This document shows, piece by piece, positions 24,736 through 34,291 of a DNA stretch of 64,000 nt (positions are counted from its first letter, which is position 1; the number at the start of each line of letters is the position of its first letter). Source of the stretch: Deefgea piscis (GTDB taxonomy: Bacteria > Pseudomonadota > Gammaproteobacteria > Burkholderiales > Chitinibacteraceae); the NCBI RefSeq assembly GCF_019665785.1, contig NZ_CP081149.1, positions 1,860,001-1,924,000 of the forward strand, given 5' to 3'. The notes beneath the pieces are model-generated. The model worked only from the letters and a program-made list of their open reading frames with translations, was not told where the DNA came from and did no database searches. The translations under genes were made by a program, and so were the position numbers.

Positions 24736-26877
24736 TTGGACTTTCGCACAAGATTAATTAATCAATTTAGGGGAGCAAGAACCAAAGTTCTATTGGTTTT
24801 GCTGTTGCTGAATTTGTTAATTTCAATGGCTTTGTCTGCGGCGCTGTATGTATTTTTAAATACGGCCTTAATTGCCGAGCTTGATGGTCGTTTATTGTCT
24901 GCAGCGCGAGCGATTCCCTTTGTTTTACCCGAAGATTATCTAGATCGTGCCCTTAGTGGAAAATCGGTTTCTAGTGCCGATTATGAGCGCAATGTACTGC
25001 AGTTAAATCGCTATGCCGAGCAAGTTGGCGTGCGCTATTTATATGTATTGGCGATGGAACAAGGTCAGGTGCGTTATTTGGCCGACAGTGCCAGTCCATC
25101 TGAGGTGAAAGAGGGGCGCTATGGGCATTATTTGCAACCGTATGCCGATCAGGAGCTGCGATTTAAGGCCGCGTTAGACAGTGGAAAAACTTATTTTGGC
25201 GAGGTGAGGGATGAATATGGCGTTTTTCGCTCCATCGCCATGGCGCTGCCACGCAAGGGCGGCGGTTTTTATGTTTTAGCGGCTGATATCTCGATGGAAT
25301 CGGTATTGGCGCAGCAAAGTCAGCTTAAAGTTCAGGCTGCTTTGTGTTGTTTATTGTTGTTTTTAATGGGTGCAGGCGTGGCATCTATTTTGGCGAATAA
25401 AATGACCGCACCATTACGGCGGTTTTCTTTGGCGGTGCGCCGTTTTGCTGCGGGTGAATTTGATGTCCGCATGCCAATTCATCGGCATGATGAATTAGGT
25501 AGCTTGGCGTCGGCGTTTAATGCCATGGGCGACGCGATTTCGGCGCGCGAGCATTTATTACGCCAGTTAGCATTTACCGATCGATTAACCGGCTTGCCCA
25601 ATCGCGTGAAGTTTGCTGAAGCCTTAACCGTGGCGCTGAGTAAAAATCCATTGTGGCTGGCGGTGGCGATGATTGATTTGGCTGATTTTCGTTATGTGAA
25701 TGATGCGTTTGGTTTTGAAGCGGGTGACCGTGCTTTATGCATTATCGCGGATCGATTTTCTTTGCTGCAAGCTAACCCAGTTCGGTTGGTCGGTCGAGTG
25801 TCGGGCAATGTGTTTGCTTTATTGCTCTCGGCTGAGAATGAATCGCAAGTTCAGCCGCAAATGCGGCAAATAGAAGAATCCTTATCGGCGTCGCTGTTAT
25901 TGGGTGAACAAAAAATTCATATTGCGATCCGCTCGGGTATCGCCATCTTTCCACAGCATGCCAATACCACCGAGGGCTTGTTGCGTCATGCTGAAGTGGC
26001 GATGTTTTTTGCCAAGTTAAACCGAGAAGGCAGTGTTTTATATGATCCTTCGCGAGAAGAAAATCGTTTAAGTCAATTTACGCTGTTGGGTGATTTGCGC
26101 GAAGCCTTGCAAGAGAATCATTTAGTGGTGTATTACCAGCCCAAAATTAATGTGGCCACTGGGCAGGTGAATGCCGCTGAGGCTTTGGTGCGGTGGCAGC
26201 ATCCGAGTCGTGGTTGGATTTCTCCAGGGCTGTTTATTCCATTTGCGGAAAAAACCGGTAAATTACGCGGCATTACTGAATGGGTGCTGCACGAAGTATT
26301 GCGTCAGCAAGTCGCTTGGCAGCAAACCGGACTGCGCTTACTGATTTCAGTGAATGTGGGGGTGAGTGATGTCGAGGATGTACAATTTGTCGATTTTGTC
26401 GAAGCGCAGCTGATTAAGGCGGGCGACGCGGCGAATCTTTGTCTTGAAATCACTGAAACCGGTGTGATGCATAAGCCCGACGTGATGTTACAAAATCTTG
26501 CTCGCCTACGTGCCCTCGGCGTGCGCTTATCGATTGATGATTTTGGTACCGGTTATTCGTCTTTTGCTTATTTGGCCAAAATGCCAGTCAATGAATTAAA
26601 AATCGACCAAGTGTTTGTGATGTCGATGAATAGCACCTTTGAAAGCGTCTCTATTGTTCGTTCCATGATTGAAATCGGCCATATCTTGGGGCTAAAAGTC
26701 GTCGCCGAAGGCGTGGAAACCGTTGCGATCTGGCAAGCACTGGCGGTGATGGGGTGTGACGAAGTGCAAGGTTATTTGATTGCCGAACCCATGAGTAGCG
26801 CTGCTTTAGTGAACTGGCTAGCCAAAGCGCCACACCTGCCTGCCGAGCTAACGCCACCGAGCATGTCGAATTTTTAA
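24736..26877 (+). CDS. Membrane GGDEF-EAL protein, probable c-di-GMP phosphodiesterase
   Basis: The 713-residue protein has a membrane helix (about 18-42), a periplasmic sensor region, a second helix (about 200-222), a HAMP linker (about 223-275), then GGDEF and EAL domains. The GGDEF signature is degenerate (RVSGNVFAL), so no cyclase activity is expected. The EAL domain keeps EALVRW, EITETG, DDFGTGYSS, LKIDQVF and EGVET, so it should hydrolyse c-di-GMP. The start is a TTG at 24736, supported by TTGAGG 8 nt upstream and by the signal-anchor helix just after it. The degenerate GGDEF may bind GTP as a control input (family knowledge). Confidence 0.9.
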   Translation: MDFRTRLINQFRGARTKVLLVLLLLNLLISMALSAALYVFLNTALIAELDGRLLSAARAIPFVLPEDYLDRALSGKSVSSADYERNVLQLNRYAEQVGVRYLYVLAMEQGQVRYLADSASPSEVKEGRYGHYLQPYADQELRFKAALDSGKTYFGEVRDEYGVFRSIAMALPRKGGGFYVLAADISMESVLAQQSQLKVQAALCCLLLFLMGAGVASILANKMTAPLRRFSLAVRRFAAGEFDVRMPIHRHDELGSLASAFNAMGDAISAREHLLRQLAFTDRLTGLPNRVKFAEALTVALSKNPLWLAVAMIDLADFRYVNDAFGFEAGDRALCIIADRFSLLQANPVRLVGRVSGNVFALLLSAENESQVQPQMRQIEESLSASLLLGEQKIHIAIRSGIAIFPQHANTTEGLLRHAEVAMFFAKLNREGSVLYDPSREENRLSQFTLLGDLREALQENHLVVYYQPKINVATGQVNAAEALVRWQHPSRGWISPGLFIPFAEKTGKLRGITEWVLHEVLRQQVAWQQTGLRLLISVNVGVSDVEDVQFVDFVEAQLIKAGDAANLCLEITETGVMHKPDVMLQNLARLRALGVRLSIDDFGTGYSSFAYLAKMPVNELKIDQVFVMSMNSTFESVSIVRSMIEIGHILGLKVVAEGVETVAIWQALAVMGCDEVQGYLIAEPMSSAALVNWLAKAPHLPAELTPPSMSNF

Positions 26878-26971
26878 ACGCCTTTAAAGTCTGATGTTCT
26901 GGCCGCAATTTATGGTTTTTATTGAAATGGGATGATTGTAGGAATCACTTTTCCCGTGCTAATTGAATACG

Positions 26972-27853
26972 TTATTTATTACAAAAATAGATGCCTGTAA
27001 TGGCGATGATGCCGCCGAGCAACATGGAAATACTTAAGTTTTCACCCAGAATCAAAAAACTAAGGATTACCGCAGATAGCGGATTGAGCGCAATAAATCC
27101 GCCGGCTTTTGTAGCGCCAATGCTTTGTATTCCGTCGTAATACAAAATATAAGCTATAGCCGATCCAATGACGCCAAGATAGACCAGACTCAATATTTGT
27201 TTTTGCGTGATTAAGGTCATGGCTGAAATGGTATCTCCGTCTTGGAAAATAAGCGCCATAAATAACATGCCCGTACCTGCAACCACAGAATAAGTCACGG
27301 TATGAATTGGGCCAATTTCCAAAACTATTTTTTTTGCAAATACCGTATAGATTACCCAACTGATTACACAGCCCAAAATGAGTAAGTCGCCTTTCCATAG
27401 TTCGCTGTTTGAATTAGAAATGGTGCTTTTGCTGAGAATAACTGTTATCGCGCCAACTACACAGCCTATGATTCCTATCAGATTGATTCGAGATATTTTT
27501 TCTTTTTCAATAAAAAAGGCGGTTAACGCAATTAATGCCGGATTGAGGGCAACAATCAGAGAGGCTCGTGAAGCATCGGTATAGTGCAATCCATAAAAAA
27601 AGAAAATGTTATACGAAAATACACCGAAGAATCCAAGTGTAATTAATCTAAGTATTTGTGATTTTGATAGTTCAATAATTAAATTGTTTTTGATGCTAAT
27701 GATGATGATTAATGTCATACTTGCTAAGAAAAATCGCAGGCAAGCTGATAATAATGGGGGCACATCTGCAGATAGATAGCGACCGGCAACAAAGGTGCCT
27801 CCCCATATCAATGAAACCAAAGCTAGCTTGGAATAGGTGGCATAAATAGACAT
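26972..27853 (-). CDS. EamA/DMT-family transporter
   Basis: The 293-residue protein has ten hydrophobic helices in two repeats, the drug/metabolite transporter layout. Family motifs include LVSLIWGGTFVAGRYLSADV near the N-terminus and GFIALNPLSAVILSFLILGE near the C-terminus. It would export small metabolites or amino acids; the substrate is unknown. The gene is visibly richer in A and T than its neighbours (many ATT, TTA, AAA codons), a possible sign of transfer. It converges with the GGDEF-EAL gene. Confidence 0.9.
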   Translation of the reverse strand: MSIYATYSKLALVSLIWGGTFVAGRYLSADVPPLLSACLRFFLASMTLIIIISIKNNLIIELSKSQILRLITLGFFGVFSYNIFFFYGLHYTDASRASLIVALNPALIALTAFFIEKEKISRINLIGIIGCVVGAITVILSKSTISNSNSELWKGDLLILGCVISWVIYTVFAKKIVLEIGPIHTVTYSVVAGTGMLFMALIFQDGDTISAMTLITQKQILSLVYLGVIGSAIAYILYYDGIQSIGATKAGGFIALNPLSAVILSFLILGENLSISMLLGGIIAITGIYFCNK

Positions 27854-28087
27854 GGTTTATATTCCTGTCGTTCTATTTGTTAACGTTTTTATGCTGTTTC
27901 GCGGAAGGAGAAAATTTTTTTATATATAATTTTTGAATTAATTGGCTGATTTTTATTTTTTAGCTATCTTGCCTTAAATTTTTGTTTTTGAATTAATAAA
28001 TGGGTGGCTAGATTGGTTTTGCGTTAATTACGCGACACGCTAATTAGGTATTAGCGTTGAACTAGGGTTTTATTTCAATCACAAACA
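27854..28087. other. A/T-rich gap before the Nudix gene
   Basis: This gap is strongly A/T-rich, especially 27915-27980, and should contain the promoter of the transporter gene. No ORF or clear hairpin is visible. Confidence 0.4.
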
Positions 28088-28870
28088 CTAAAATTGCTGC
28101 CGCTGTAAAAATCGAGCGGTCACCACGCCTGCATCCCAAGTCATTTGCTGAAGTTTGTTTGTCGCTTGCTCTGGCGACATACGATAAAAAGCGGCGACTT
28201 CGCCGTCTTGATTGTTCGGTGTAAAATCGGTCGGCAACGCTAAATCAAAGCAATACAGTAGTTCGCGGTGGGTGCCATCGATTTCGTTGCGTTGCATAAG
28301 GATAGTTTCTTGCAACACCAGCGTATTGCTTAATTGAGCATTAAAACCCGCTTCTTCAAATAATTCACGTATCGCACAGTCCTTAGGCTCTTCGCCAAGG
28401 GGTATGCCGCCAGCGGCCATATTGTCTAATCTGTCTGGGTCAATACTCTTGGTTTTGGCACGCCTTGCAATGCATAAGCTGCCATCGGGGTAGTAGCCAT
28501 TGATGTGCACTGCGCGGCTGAGTAGGCCAAAGCGGCGAAAAGCGGCGCGCTCTAATGCCCATAAGGGCTGAGTAAAATCGGCTGCATTATTCAAAATCGG
28601 GGCGTAAACCCCGTATTGTTCATTACGCCAACCTTGGATTAAGCCTTGTTGTTGCAGTATTTTGGCTGCTTGGTACATGGCTTGTGCGGGCTGCGGGCTG
28701 TCAAGGTAGAGTGTTTGCTGACTGATTTTCCAGTCTTGAGTCTGACTACATAATATCGATGCGATTTCCGGCTCAACCCAGCCCAGCTGATTTAAGCCGA
28801 AATAAAAAGGTAGTAATCCCGCAGGGTTAAACACTGGTTGTTGCGCAAGGTAGTGGGCGATCGTTGGCAT
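28088..28870 (-). CDS. Nudix hydrolase with DUF4743-like N-terminal domain
   Basis: In this 260-residue protein, residues about 1-110 resemble the DUF4743 region of plant and fungal Nudix proteins related to thiamine pyrophosphokinase. A full Nudix box follows (GGIPLGEEPKDCAIRELFEE, then AGF, about 153-175). The surrounding ARRAKTKSIDPDRLDNMAAGG is typical of this subfamily. The family removes damaged thiamine diphosphate forms, but this is not proven here. The gene is divergent from the fumarase gene. Confidence 0.88.
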   Translation of the reverse strand: MPTIAHYLAQQPVFNPAGLLPFYFGLNQLGWVEPEIASILCSQTQDWKISQQTLYLDSPQPAQAMYQAAKILQQQGLIQGWRNEQYGVYAPILNNAADFTQPLWALERAAFRRFGLLSRAVHINGYYPDGSLCIARRAKTKSIDPDRLDNMAAGGIPLGEEPKDCAIRELFEEAGFNAQLSNTLVLQETILMQRNEIDGTHRELLYCFDLALPTDFTPNNQDGEVAAFYRMSPEQATNKLQQMTWDAGVVTARFLQRQQF

Positions 28871-28988
28871 CTTGAACTCTAAAAATTAATTTTAACGATG
28901 TAGGTGAAATATCTAGCAGACCGATGATCGGTAGTGCCGCAGGATACGCTACAATTTGGGCGTAAAACTGGACCCTACGGAGCATATA

Positions 28989-30509
28989 ATGAGTAAGATT
29001 CGCCAAGACGATCTCATCACCAGCATTGCCGATAGCTTGCAATACATTAGTTACTACCACCCTAAGGATTATATCCAAGCTTTAGGTCGGGCTTATGAAT
29101 TAGAAGAAAGCCCTGCTGCTAAAGATGCGATCGCGCAAATCCTAACCAATAGTCGCATGTGTGCCGAAGGTCATCGCCCCATTTGCCAAGATACCGGCAT
29201 TGTGACGGTGTTCGTTCGCGTTGGGATGGACGTGCAGTGGGATGGCGCGACGATGGGCGTGACGGACATGATTAACGAAGGCGTACGCCGTGCTTACTTG
29301 CATCCCGACAATAAATTGCGCGCGTCGATTTTGATGGATCCGGCAGGCTTACGTAAAAACACCAAGGACAATACGCCAGCCGTGATTCACTATGAAATCG
29401 TGCCGGGCTGTACGGTGGAGATTGATATCGCAGCCAAGGGCGGCGGCTCTGAAAACAAAACCAAATTTGTCATGCTTAATCCTTCCGATTCGATCGTCGA
29501 TTGGGTGTTGAAAACTGTGCCATTAATGGGCGCAGGCTGGTGTCCACCAGGCATGTTGGGGATTGGCATTGGCGGCACAGCCGAAAAAGCCATGGTGATG
29601 GCCAAAGAAGCGTTGATGGAAGAAATCGACATTCACGAATTGATCGCTCGTGGTCCGCAAAACCGCGTTGAAGAGCTACGTGTTGAGCTGTACGAAAAAG
29701 TTAACGCGCTAGGCATTGGCGCGCAAGGTTTGGGCGGTTTGGCCACGGTGCTGGACGTGAAAATTAAAGACTACCCAACGCATGCCGCTAGCTTGCCAGT
29801 GGCGATGATTCCTAACTGTGCGGCAACGCGCCATGTGCACTTTACGCTTGATGGCTCAGGCCCTGCGGTATTGGAAGAGCCTAAATTGGAAGATTGGCCC
29901 GATGTAACGTGGACGCCGTCCAGCGCCGCCACCCGAGTGGATTTGAACTCGGTTACGCGCGAAGAAGTGGCGACATGGAAACCCGGCCAAACGCTGTTAC
30001 TTAACGGCAAAATGCTGACCGGGCGCGACGCAGCGCATAAGCGCATGGTCGATATGCTCAATAAAGGCGAAAAACTGCCGGTTGATTTTGCTGGGCGCTT
30101 TATTTATTACGTTGGCCCAGTTGATGCCGTGCGCGATGAAATCATCGGACCCGCCGGCCCAACCACCGCCACACGCATGGATAAATTTACCGAGCAAGTA
30201 CTCGCAGAAACTGGCTTACTGGGCATGATTGGTAAAGCCGAGCGCGGCCCAGCAGGGATTGATGCGATCAAAAAACACCAATCAGTGTATTTGATGGCCG
30301 TTGGCGGTGCTGCATACTTGGTGTCAAAAGCGATCAAAGCCAGCCGTGTAGTGGGCTTTGCTGATTTGGGGATGGAAGGGATTTACGAGTTTGATGTCGT
30401 CGATATGCCCGTCACGGTCGCTGTGGATTCGAATGGCACATCGGTGCATGCAACAGCACCAAAAGAGTGGCAAGCCAAAATTGGCAAAATCCCAGTCGCT
30501 GAAGTGTGA
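28989..30509 (+). CDS. fumA: Class I fumarate hydratase (4Fe-4S)
   Basis: The 506-residue protein is an iron-sulfur fumarase. Cluster cysteines are likely those in RPICQDTG and PNCAATRH plus one further Cys. Residue stretches GGGSENKTKF and GIGGTAEKAM belong to the alpha domain, and GPTTATRMDKF to the beta domain. It hydrates fumarate to malate in the TCA cycle. The ATG at 28989 has GGAG 7 nt upstream, and MSKIRQDDLI matches relatives better than the longer frame. Class I enzymes are oxygen-sensitive. Confidence 0.93.
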   Translation: MSKIRQDDLITSIADSLQYISYYHPKDYIQALGRAYELEESPAAKDAIAQILTNSRMCAEGHRPICQDTGIVTVFVRVGMDVQWDGATMGVTDMINEGVRRAYLHPDNKLRASILMDPAGLRKNTKDNTPAVIHYEIVPGCTVEIDIAAKGGGSENKTKFVMLNPSDSIVDWVLKTVPLMGAGWCPPGMLGIGIGGTAEKAMVMAKEALMEEIDIHELIARGPQNRVEELRVELYEKVNALGIGAQGLGGLATVLDVKIKDYPTHAASLPVAMIPNCAATRHVHFTLDGSGPAVLEEPKLEDWPDVTWTPSSAATRVDLNSVTREEVATWKPGQTLLLNGKMLTGRDAAHKRMVDMLNKGEKLPVDFAGRFIYYVGPVDAVRDEIIGPAGPTTATRMDKFTEQVLAETGLLGMIGKAERGPAGIDAIKKHQSVYLMAVGGAAYLVSKAIKASRVVGFADLGMEGIYEFDVVDMPVTVAVDSNGTSVHATAPKEWQAKIGKIPVAEV

Positions 30510-30603
30510 TTTAAAATGGGCAGCAGCGAGCGCTGGATTTGAATTAATCCCGCGCCGCGCTTGCCAGCAAGGGATGGGTTCGGTATGATTCGGCCTCTCT
30601 TGC

Positions 30604-30693
30604 GGAGAGATGTATGAGTGGTTTAAGTTAGTCGCCTGGAAAGCGGCCACAGGTTAATCCCTGTCGGGGGTTCGAATCCCCCTCTCTCCGCCA
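30604..30693 (+). tRNA. tRNA-Ser(GGA)
   Basis: The 90-nt gene has a 7-bp acceptor stem (GGAGAGA with TCTCTCC), discriminator G and encoded CCA. The anticodon GGA (30638-30640) sits in loop CTGGAAA on the stem GTCGC/GCGGC. It has a long variable arm as class II tRNAs do, and the T arm GGGGGTTCGAATCCCCC. It reads UCC and UCU serine codons. An accessory region with an integrase remnant follows, so its 3' end is a likely attachment site. Confidence 0.97.
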
Positions 30694-30709
30694 AGAATTA
30701 AAGCTAAAG

Positions 30710-30732
30710 CCCTGATTTATCAGGGTTTTTTT
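30710..30732 (+). terminator. Terminator after tRNA-Ser
   Basis: CCCTGAT and ATCAGGG form a 7-bp stem with a 2-nt loop followed by seven T, 17 nt after the tRNA. Confidence 0.88.
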
Positions 30733-30867
30733 ATTGACTGTTATTTGTGGTGTACCATCGAGTGTACCACTTGATTTTGGCTTCAATAAGTTGTTATTGG
30801 CTTATCTTGGACATTTGGCGCTCGGGAAAGTAAAGGCTATAGGGATCAAGTGGCCTTGTCCCGCTAC

Positions 30868-31293
30868 TCACAAGGTCATTTGCATTACGTACCTAAGTCG
30901 CTCAGGAAGATGGGTCGGTTTCGTAGCTTCCATTTTTATTAAAAGCTCAATAATTTCAGCTCTGCTTAGTGAGTACTGAATAGCTAGTCCATCAAGCTTG
31001 GCAATTGTGGACTCAGGAAGAATGAAGTTGTACTGTTTCTTACCCTTGAGATTTTTTCGGTATTGCTGTTGGTGGTATAGTTTCTTAACACCATCTAGCC
31101 AGTGTTTCTTCTCATCCAAGCTCAAACTTCTGCTATCCATGTATGCCAAGAGATCATCATGATTGCAGAACGATATCGGTTGCAGTGTATAAAAAATTGA
31201 TTGCGTCTGTTCTGTGAATTTTTTAATGGTAAAGTCTTGAGCTATTTTATATCGCAGTTCTTGATTCTCTTGTTTAAACCAATCAAAAATAGC
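30868..31293 (-). pseudogene. 5'-truncated gene for a protein with a ribbon-helix-helix-like C-terminus
   Basis: A leftward frame of about 142 codons enters from the left end of the IS21 element, whose last bases supply the first few codons, so the true N-terminus is lost. The visible part is hydrophilic and ends in YNFILPESTIAKLDGLAIQYSLSRAEIIELLIKM, which looks like a strand followed by two helices as in ribbon-helix-helix DNA-binding domains. I do not recognise the full family. It lies just inside the tRNA-Ser end of the accessory region, where integrative elements often carry regulators. Confidence 0.6.
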
Positions 31294-31354
31294 TGTTGAG
31301 GCGCATTGAATATTAACCAGCAAAACGCCATCTTGCGCAGTGAATTTTGACCAG
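31294..31354 (+). repeat. Left end of the IS21 element with two tandem end repeats
   Basis: The outer copy ends in TTGAATATTAACCAG (31306-31320) and the inner copy is GTGAATTTTGACCAG (31340-31354), 34 nt apart. They are the likely transposase-binding sites. Confidence 0.8.
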
Positions 31355-31407
31355 GGTAACTAATCTCCAAACTCGTTCAACGAGCTAGGAAATTGAAGGT
31401 GATTACC

Positions 31408-32902
31408 ATGGCCACATTTGCTAAAGTCCGCCGCATGTATTTCCGCGATCGGCTCTCCATTAGTGAGATTGCACGACGCACTTCACTCACTCGTAATACC
31501 GTCAAGAAATGGATTCGTACCGAGTCCAGCACTGAACCCCGTTATCAACGCAAGTCCGTTAATACCAAACTCACGCGCGTTTCACGCGCAGCTCATCAAG
31601 GCATTACAAACCGATTTGCATCGCCCGAAACGCGACCGTCGCACGGCCAGAGTCTTGTTCCAAGAACTCGTTCTCGCTGGCTTTGATGGCGATTATTCCT
31701 GCGTCACCGCATTTATTCGCCAGTGGCGTTTAGAAACCATGGGGCCCTCGTTGAAATCCGCTTTTGTACCGCTCAAGTTTGCACTGGGTGAAGCGTTTCA
31801 ATTCGACTGGAGCGAGGAATCGCTGCTGATTGGCGGCATTCATCGCAAGGTGTTGTTGGCGCATCTGAAACTGTGCGCTAGTCGTGCATTTGCCTTGTTG
31901 GCCTATCCGACCCAAAGTCACGAGATGTTGTTTGATGCACATACTCGTGCGTTTCAAATGCTGGGCGGTGTGCCGACTCGCGGCATCTACGACAACATGA
32001 AGACCGCCGTGGATAAAGTCTTGCCAGGCAAATCAAGGGTCGTGAATGCGCGCTTTCATGCCATGACGGCGCATTATTTGTTTGATCCCGATTTCTGCAA
32101 TGTCGCTTCCGGTTGGGAGAAAGGCATTGTTGAGAAGAACGTGCAAGATCGGCGGCGGCAAATTTGGCAGGCGGCACAGCAAGTACAGTTCGCCAACTTT
32201 GATGAGCTCAATCTCTGGCTCGCCGAGCGCTGTCGCGCCGCATGGCAAGAGATGCATCACCCCGACTATCCAGAACTCACTTTGGCTGAGTTGCTGCAAG
32301 ACGAACAAGTGCAGATGATGCCGTTTCCAGGTGCGTTTGATGGTTATACCGAAATCTTAGCGCGGGTTTCGAGTACCTGTTTGATCACCTTTCAGCGCAA
32401 TCGCTATTCAGTGCCGTGCCATTTAGCCAATCAAATGGTGAGTATTCGACTCTATCCAACGCACATCGTCATCTATGCCGATCAAGATCCAGTGACACAG
32501 CATCCGCGTAGCTTTGATCGCAGCCGCATCTTTTATGACTGGCAACATTACGTTCCTTTGGTTGAGAAGAAGCCAGGCGCATTGCGCAATGGCGCGCCAT
32601 TCAGCGAAATGCCTGACTATTTGCAACAATTGCAACAGCGCTTGTTGCGACATGACGGCGGTGATCGAGTCATGGCCAAAGTGCTTGGCTGTATTCCTCG
32701 GCATGGCCTCACTACGTTGCAAGTGGCCGTTGAGTTAATGCTGGAAACGGGGCAAGTCAGTGCCGAGCATGTTCTCAATGTACTGACGCGGTTACACGAA
32801 GCGCCACAGCTAGCGACATTAGAAACGGCGTTGCAACTGAAAGACCCGCCGCTTGCGGATAGTGGGCGTTACGATCAGCTGCACCAAAATAGCGAGGTGT
32901 AG
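31408..32902 (+). pseudogene. istA: istA transposase, interrupted by a 1-bp frameshift
   Basis: The N-terminal helix-turn-helix part (MATFAKVRRMYFRDRLSISE) reads in one frame up to TKLTR near 31578. The family continuation FHAQLIKALQTDLHRPKRD is found in the next frame from 31580. One extra base, in the run ACGCGCGTTT, explains the break. The downstream frame keeps the DDE core: FQFDWSEE, GIYDNMKTAV and GWEKGIVEKNVQD. It ends 1 nt before the istB start. Loss of function is likely, unless ribosomes slip at the site or the base is a sequencing error. Confidence 0.88.
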
Positions 32903-32903
32903 C

Positions 32904-33707
32904 ATGGAGCTCGACATCCACACTGAACTAAAACAGCTGAAGCTCCACGGCATGGCATCGACGTATACCGACATACGCCAATCCAGCCCTAGCCATGAGG
33001 CCAATACCCTTGATGCTTATCTGCGGCAGATGATTCGCGCCGAACATGCCGATCGGCATGTGCGCTCGATTAGCTATCAAATGCAAGCCGCTCGCTTCCC
33101 ACATCATCGTGACTTGGCGGGCTTTGACTTTAGCCAATCCAAAGTTGATGAAAGCTTAATTCGTGAGCTCGCCCAAGGTCAATACGCCGCAGCAGCCCAT
33201 AACATCGTATTGATTGGCGGTACAGGAACGGGCAAAACGCATCTGGCGACGGCGCTAGGCATCACAGGCATCCAACAACAAGAATTACGGGTACGGTTCC
33301 ATTCCACGCTGGAATTGGTCAACCGACTTGAGCAAGAAAAGGCTGCAGGTAGGCAAGGTAAATTGGCGTATAGCCTGATGCATATGGACGTGGTGATTCT
33401 GGATGAATTGGGCTATTTACCTTTCTCACAAGCGGGCGGTGCGCTGCTGTTTCATTTGCTGAGCAAATTGTATGAGCGCACCAGCGTGATCATCACCACC
33501 AATTTGACCTTTGCGGAGTGGCCTAATGTGTTCGGCAACGCTAAGCTCACCACGGCCTTACTGGATCGGCTGACGCACCATTGCCATATCATCGAAACAG
33601 GTAATGAGTCATGGCGCTTTAAGCAAAGTAGCGCCAGTGCCAAACTTAAAATACAGGAAAGAGAGCGACAAAAAGAGCAGCCAAGCAGCGCCGACGAATT
33701 ATTTTAA
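32904..33707 (+). CDS. istB: IstB, AAA+ ATPase helper of IS21 transposition
   Basis: The 267-residue protein has Walker [13 protein letters not shown] (about 105-115), Walker [14 protein letters not shown] and sensor region [12 protein letters not shown], the IstB/DnaC-like pattern. IstB assembles on target DNA and directs IstA. The ATG at 32904 follows the istA stop by 1 nt. The gene is intact although its partner is broken, so it could still act with an IstA made elsewhere. Confidence 0.93.
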   Translation: MELDIHTELKQLKLHGMASTYTDIRQSSPSHEANTLDAYLRQMIRAEHADRHVRSISYQMQAARFPHHRDLAGFDFSQSKVDESLIRELAQGQYAAAAHNIVLIGGTGTGKTHLATALGITGIQQQELRVRFHSTLELVNRLEQEKAAGRQGKLAYSLMHMDVVILDELGYLPFSQAGGALLFHLLSKLYERTSVIITTNLTFAEWPNVFGNAKLTTALLDRLTHHCHIIETGNESWRFKQSSASAKLKIQERERQKEQPSSADELF

Positions 33708-33776
33708 AGCTTGTAAAAAAGAGGAGAAAAGCAGTACGCTAAAACCAGTCATCCATGCCGTGGATGACGCTAACGC

Positions 33777-33827
33777 CTGGTTAGAATTCAACGCGCATCG
33801 CTGGTCAAAATTCAGTGTGCCACTACA
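33777..33827 (-). repeat. Right end of the IS21 element with two tandem end repeats
   Basis: Read on the minus strand, the outer copy has CTGAATTTTGACCAG (33801-33815) behind a TGTAGTGGCACA tip ending at 33827. The inner copy is TTGAATTCTAACCAG (33777-33791). They mirror the left end. Confidence 0.8.
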
Positions 33828-34291
33828 CCCTGAATCGTGCTCGCCAAATAAGTAATGTCCCAGCTATACAATTGATTCGGTGCGATGGCGCACAAGGCCT
33901 TCGGTTTACTGCGCACTTGCGCCGGACGCTCGGCGCGACGATGTTGGAGTTGATCCGCTGCGCGCAGTACCCGATAAAACGTTGATTCGGAAGCAATATA
34001 CCGATTTTGGTCGGCCAGTCTGGGTACGATCTGGCTCGGCGCTAAGTGCGCAAATTCGGCTGAATTAGCCACCGCTAAAACAGTCGCTCGCTCGGCTAAA
34101 GTCAACTTGTGGGCAGGCACCGTCTGCTGCAATGGGCGCTGATCGATCGTCACCGTACCACCGTCTGTCCAGCGCTGAATCGTGCGGACATTGAAGCCAA
34201 TAATCGCGCAAGCCAAAGCCTGTCTAGCCCCTGCCGCAACGGCATCTTGCAGTAAATCAAGGCACAGCAGGCGCTCGGCCAGCGCGGTCAT
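33828..34291 (-). pseudogene. IS3-family orfB transposase, 3' truncated by IS21
   Basis: About 154 codons remain: a helix-turn-helix-like N-terminal part (ACAIIGFNVRTIQRWTDGG) and the start of the rve domain with the first catalytic Asp (YSWDITYLAST). Reading continues about five codons into the IS21 end and stops at 33812. The other catalytic residues are missing. Its ATG overlaps the orfA stop as ATGA. Confidence 0.85.

Larger units (their letters stand above)
31294..33827 (+). mobile_element. IS21-family insertion sequence
   Basis: This 2534-bp unit carries istA and istB in the usual order. Its ends are imperfect 27-bp inverted repeats (31294-31320 and 33801-33827; 21 of 27 match; both begin TGT), each followed inward by a second related copy, the tandem end layout of IS21 elements. 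The flanks show no target-site duplication: the left end abuts a truncated regulator-like gene and the right end abuts a truncated IS3 orfB. Either a deletion or recombination removed one original flank. istA is frameshifted, so autonomous movement is doubtful. Confidence 0.88.

Noticed and set aside
30734..30979. Plus-strand frame after tRNA-Ser as a possible integrase start
   Set aside because: It shows no tyrosine-recombinase motif and overlaps the antisense of the regulator-like fragment.
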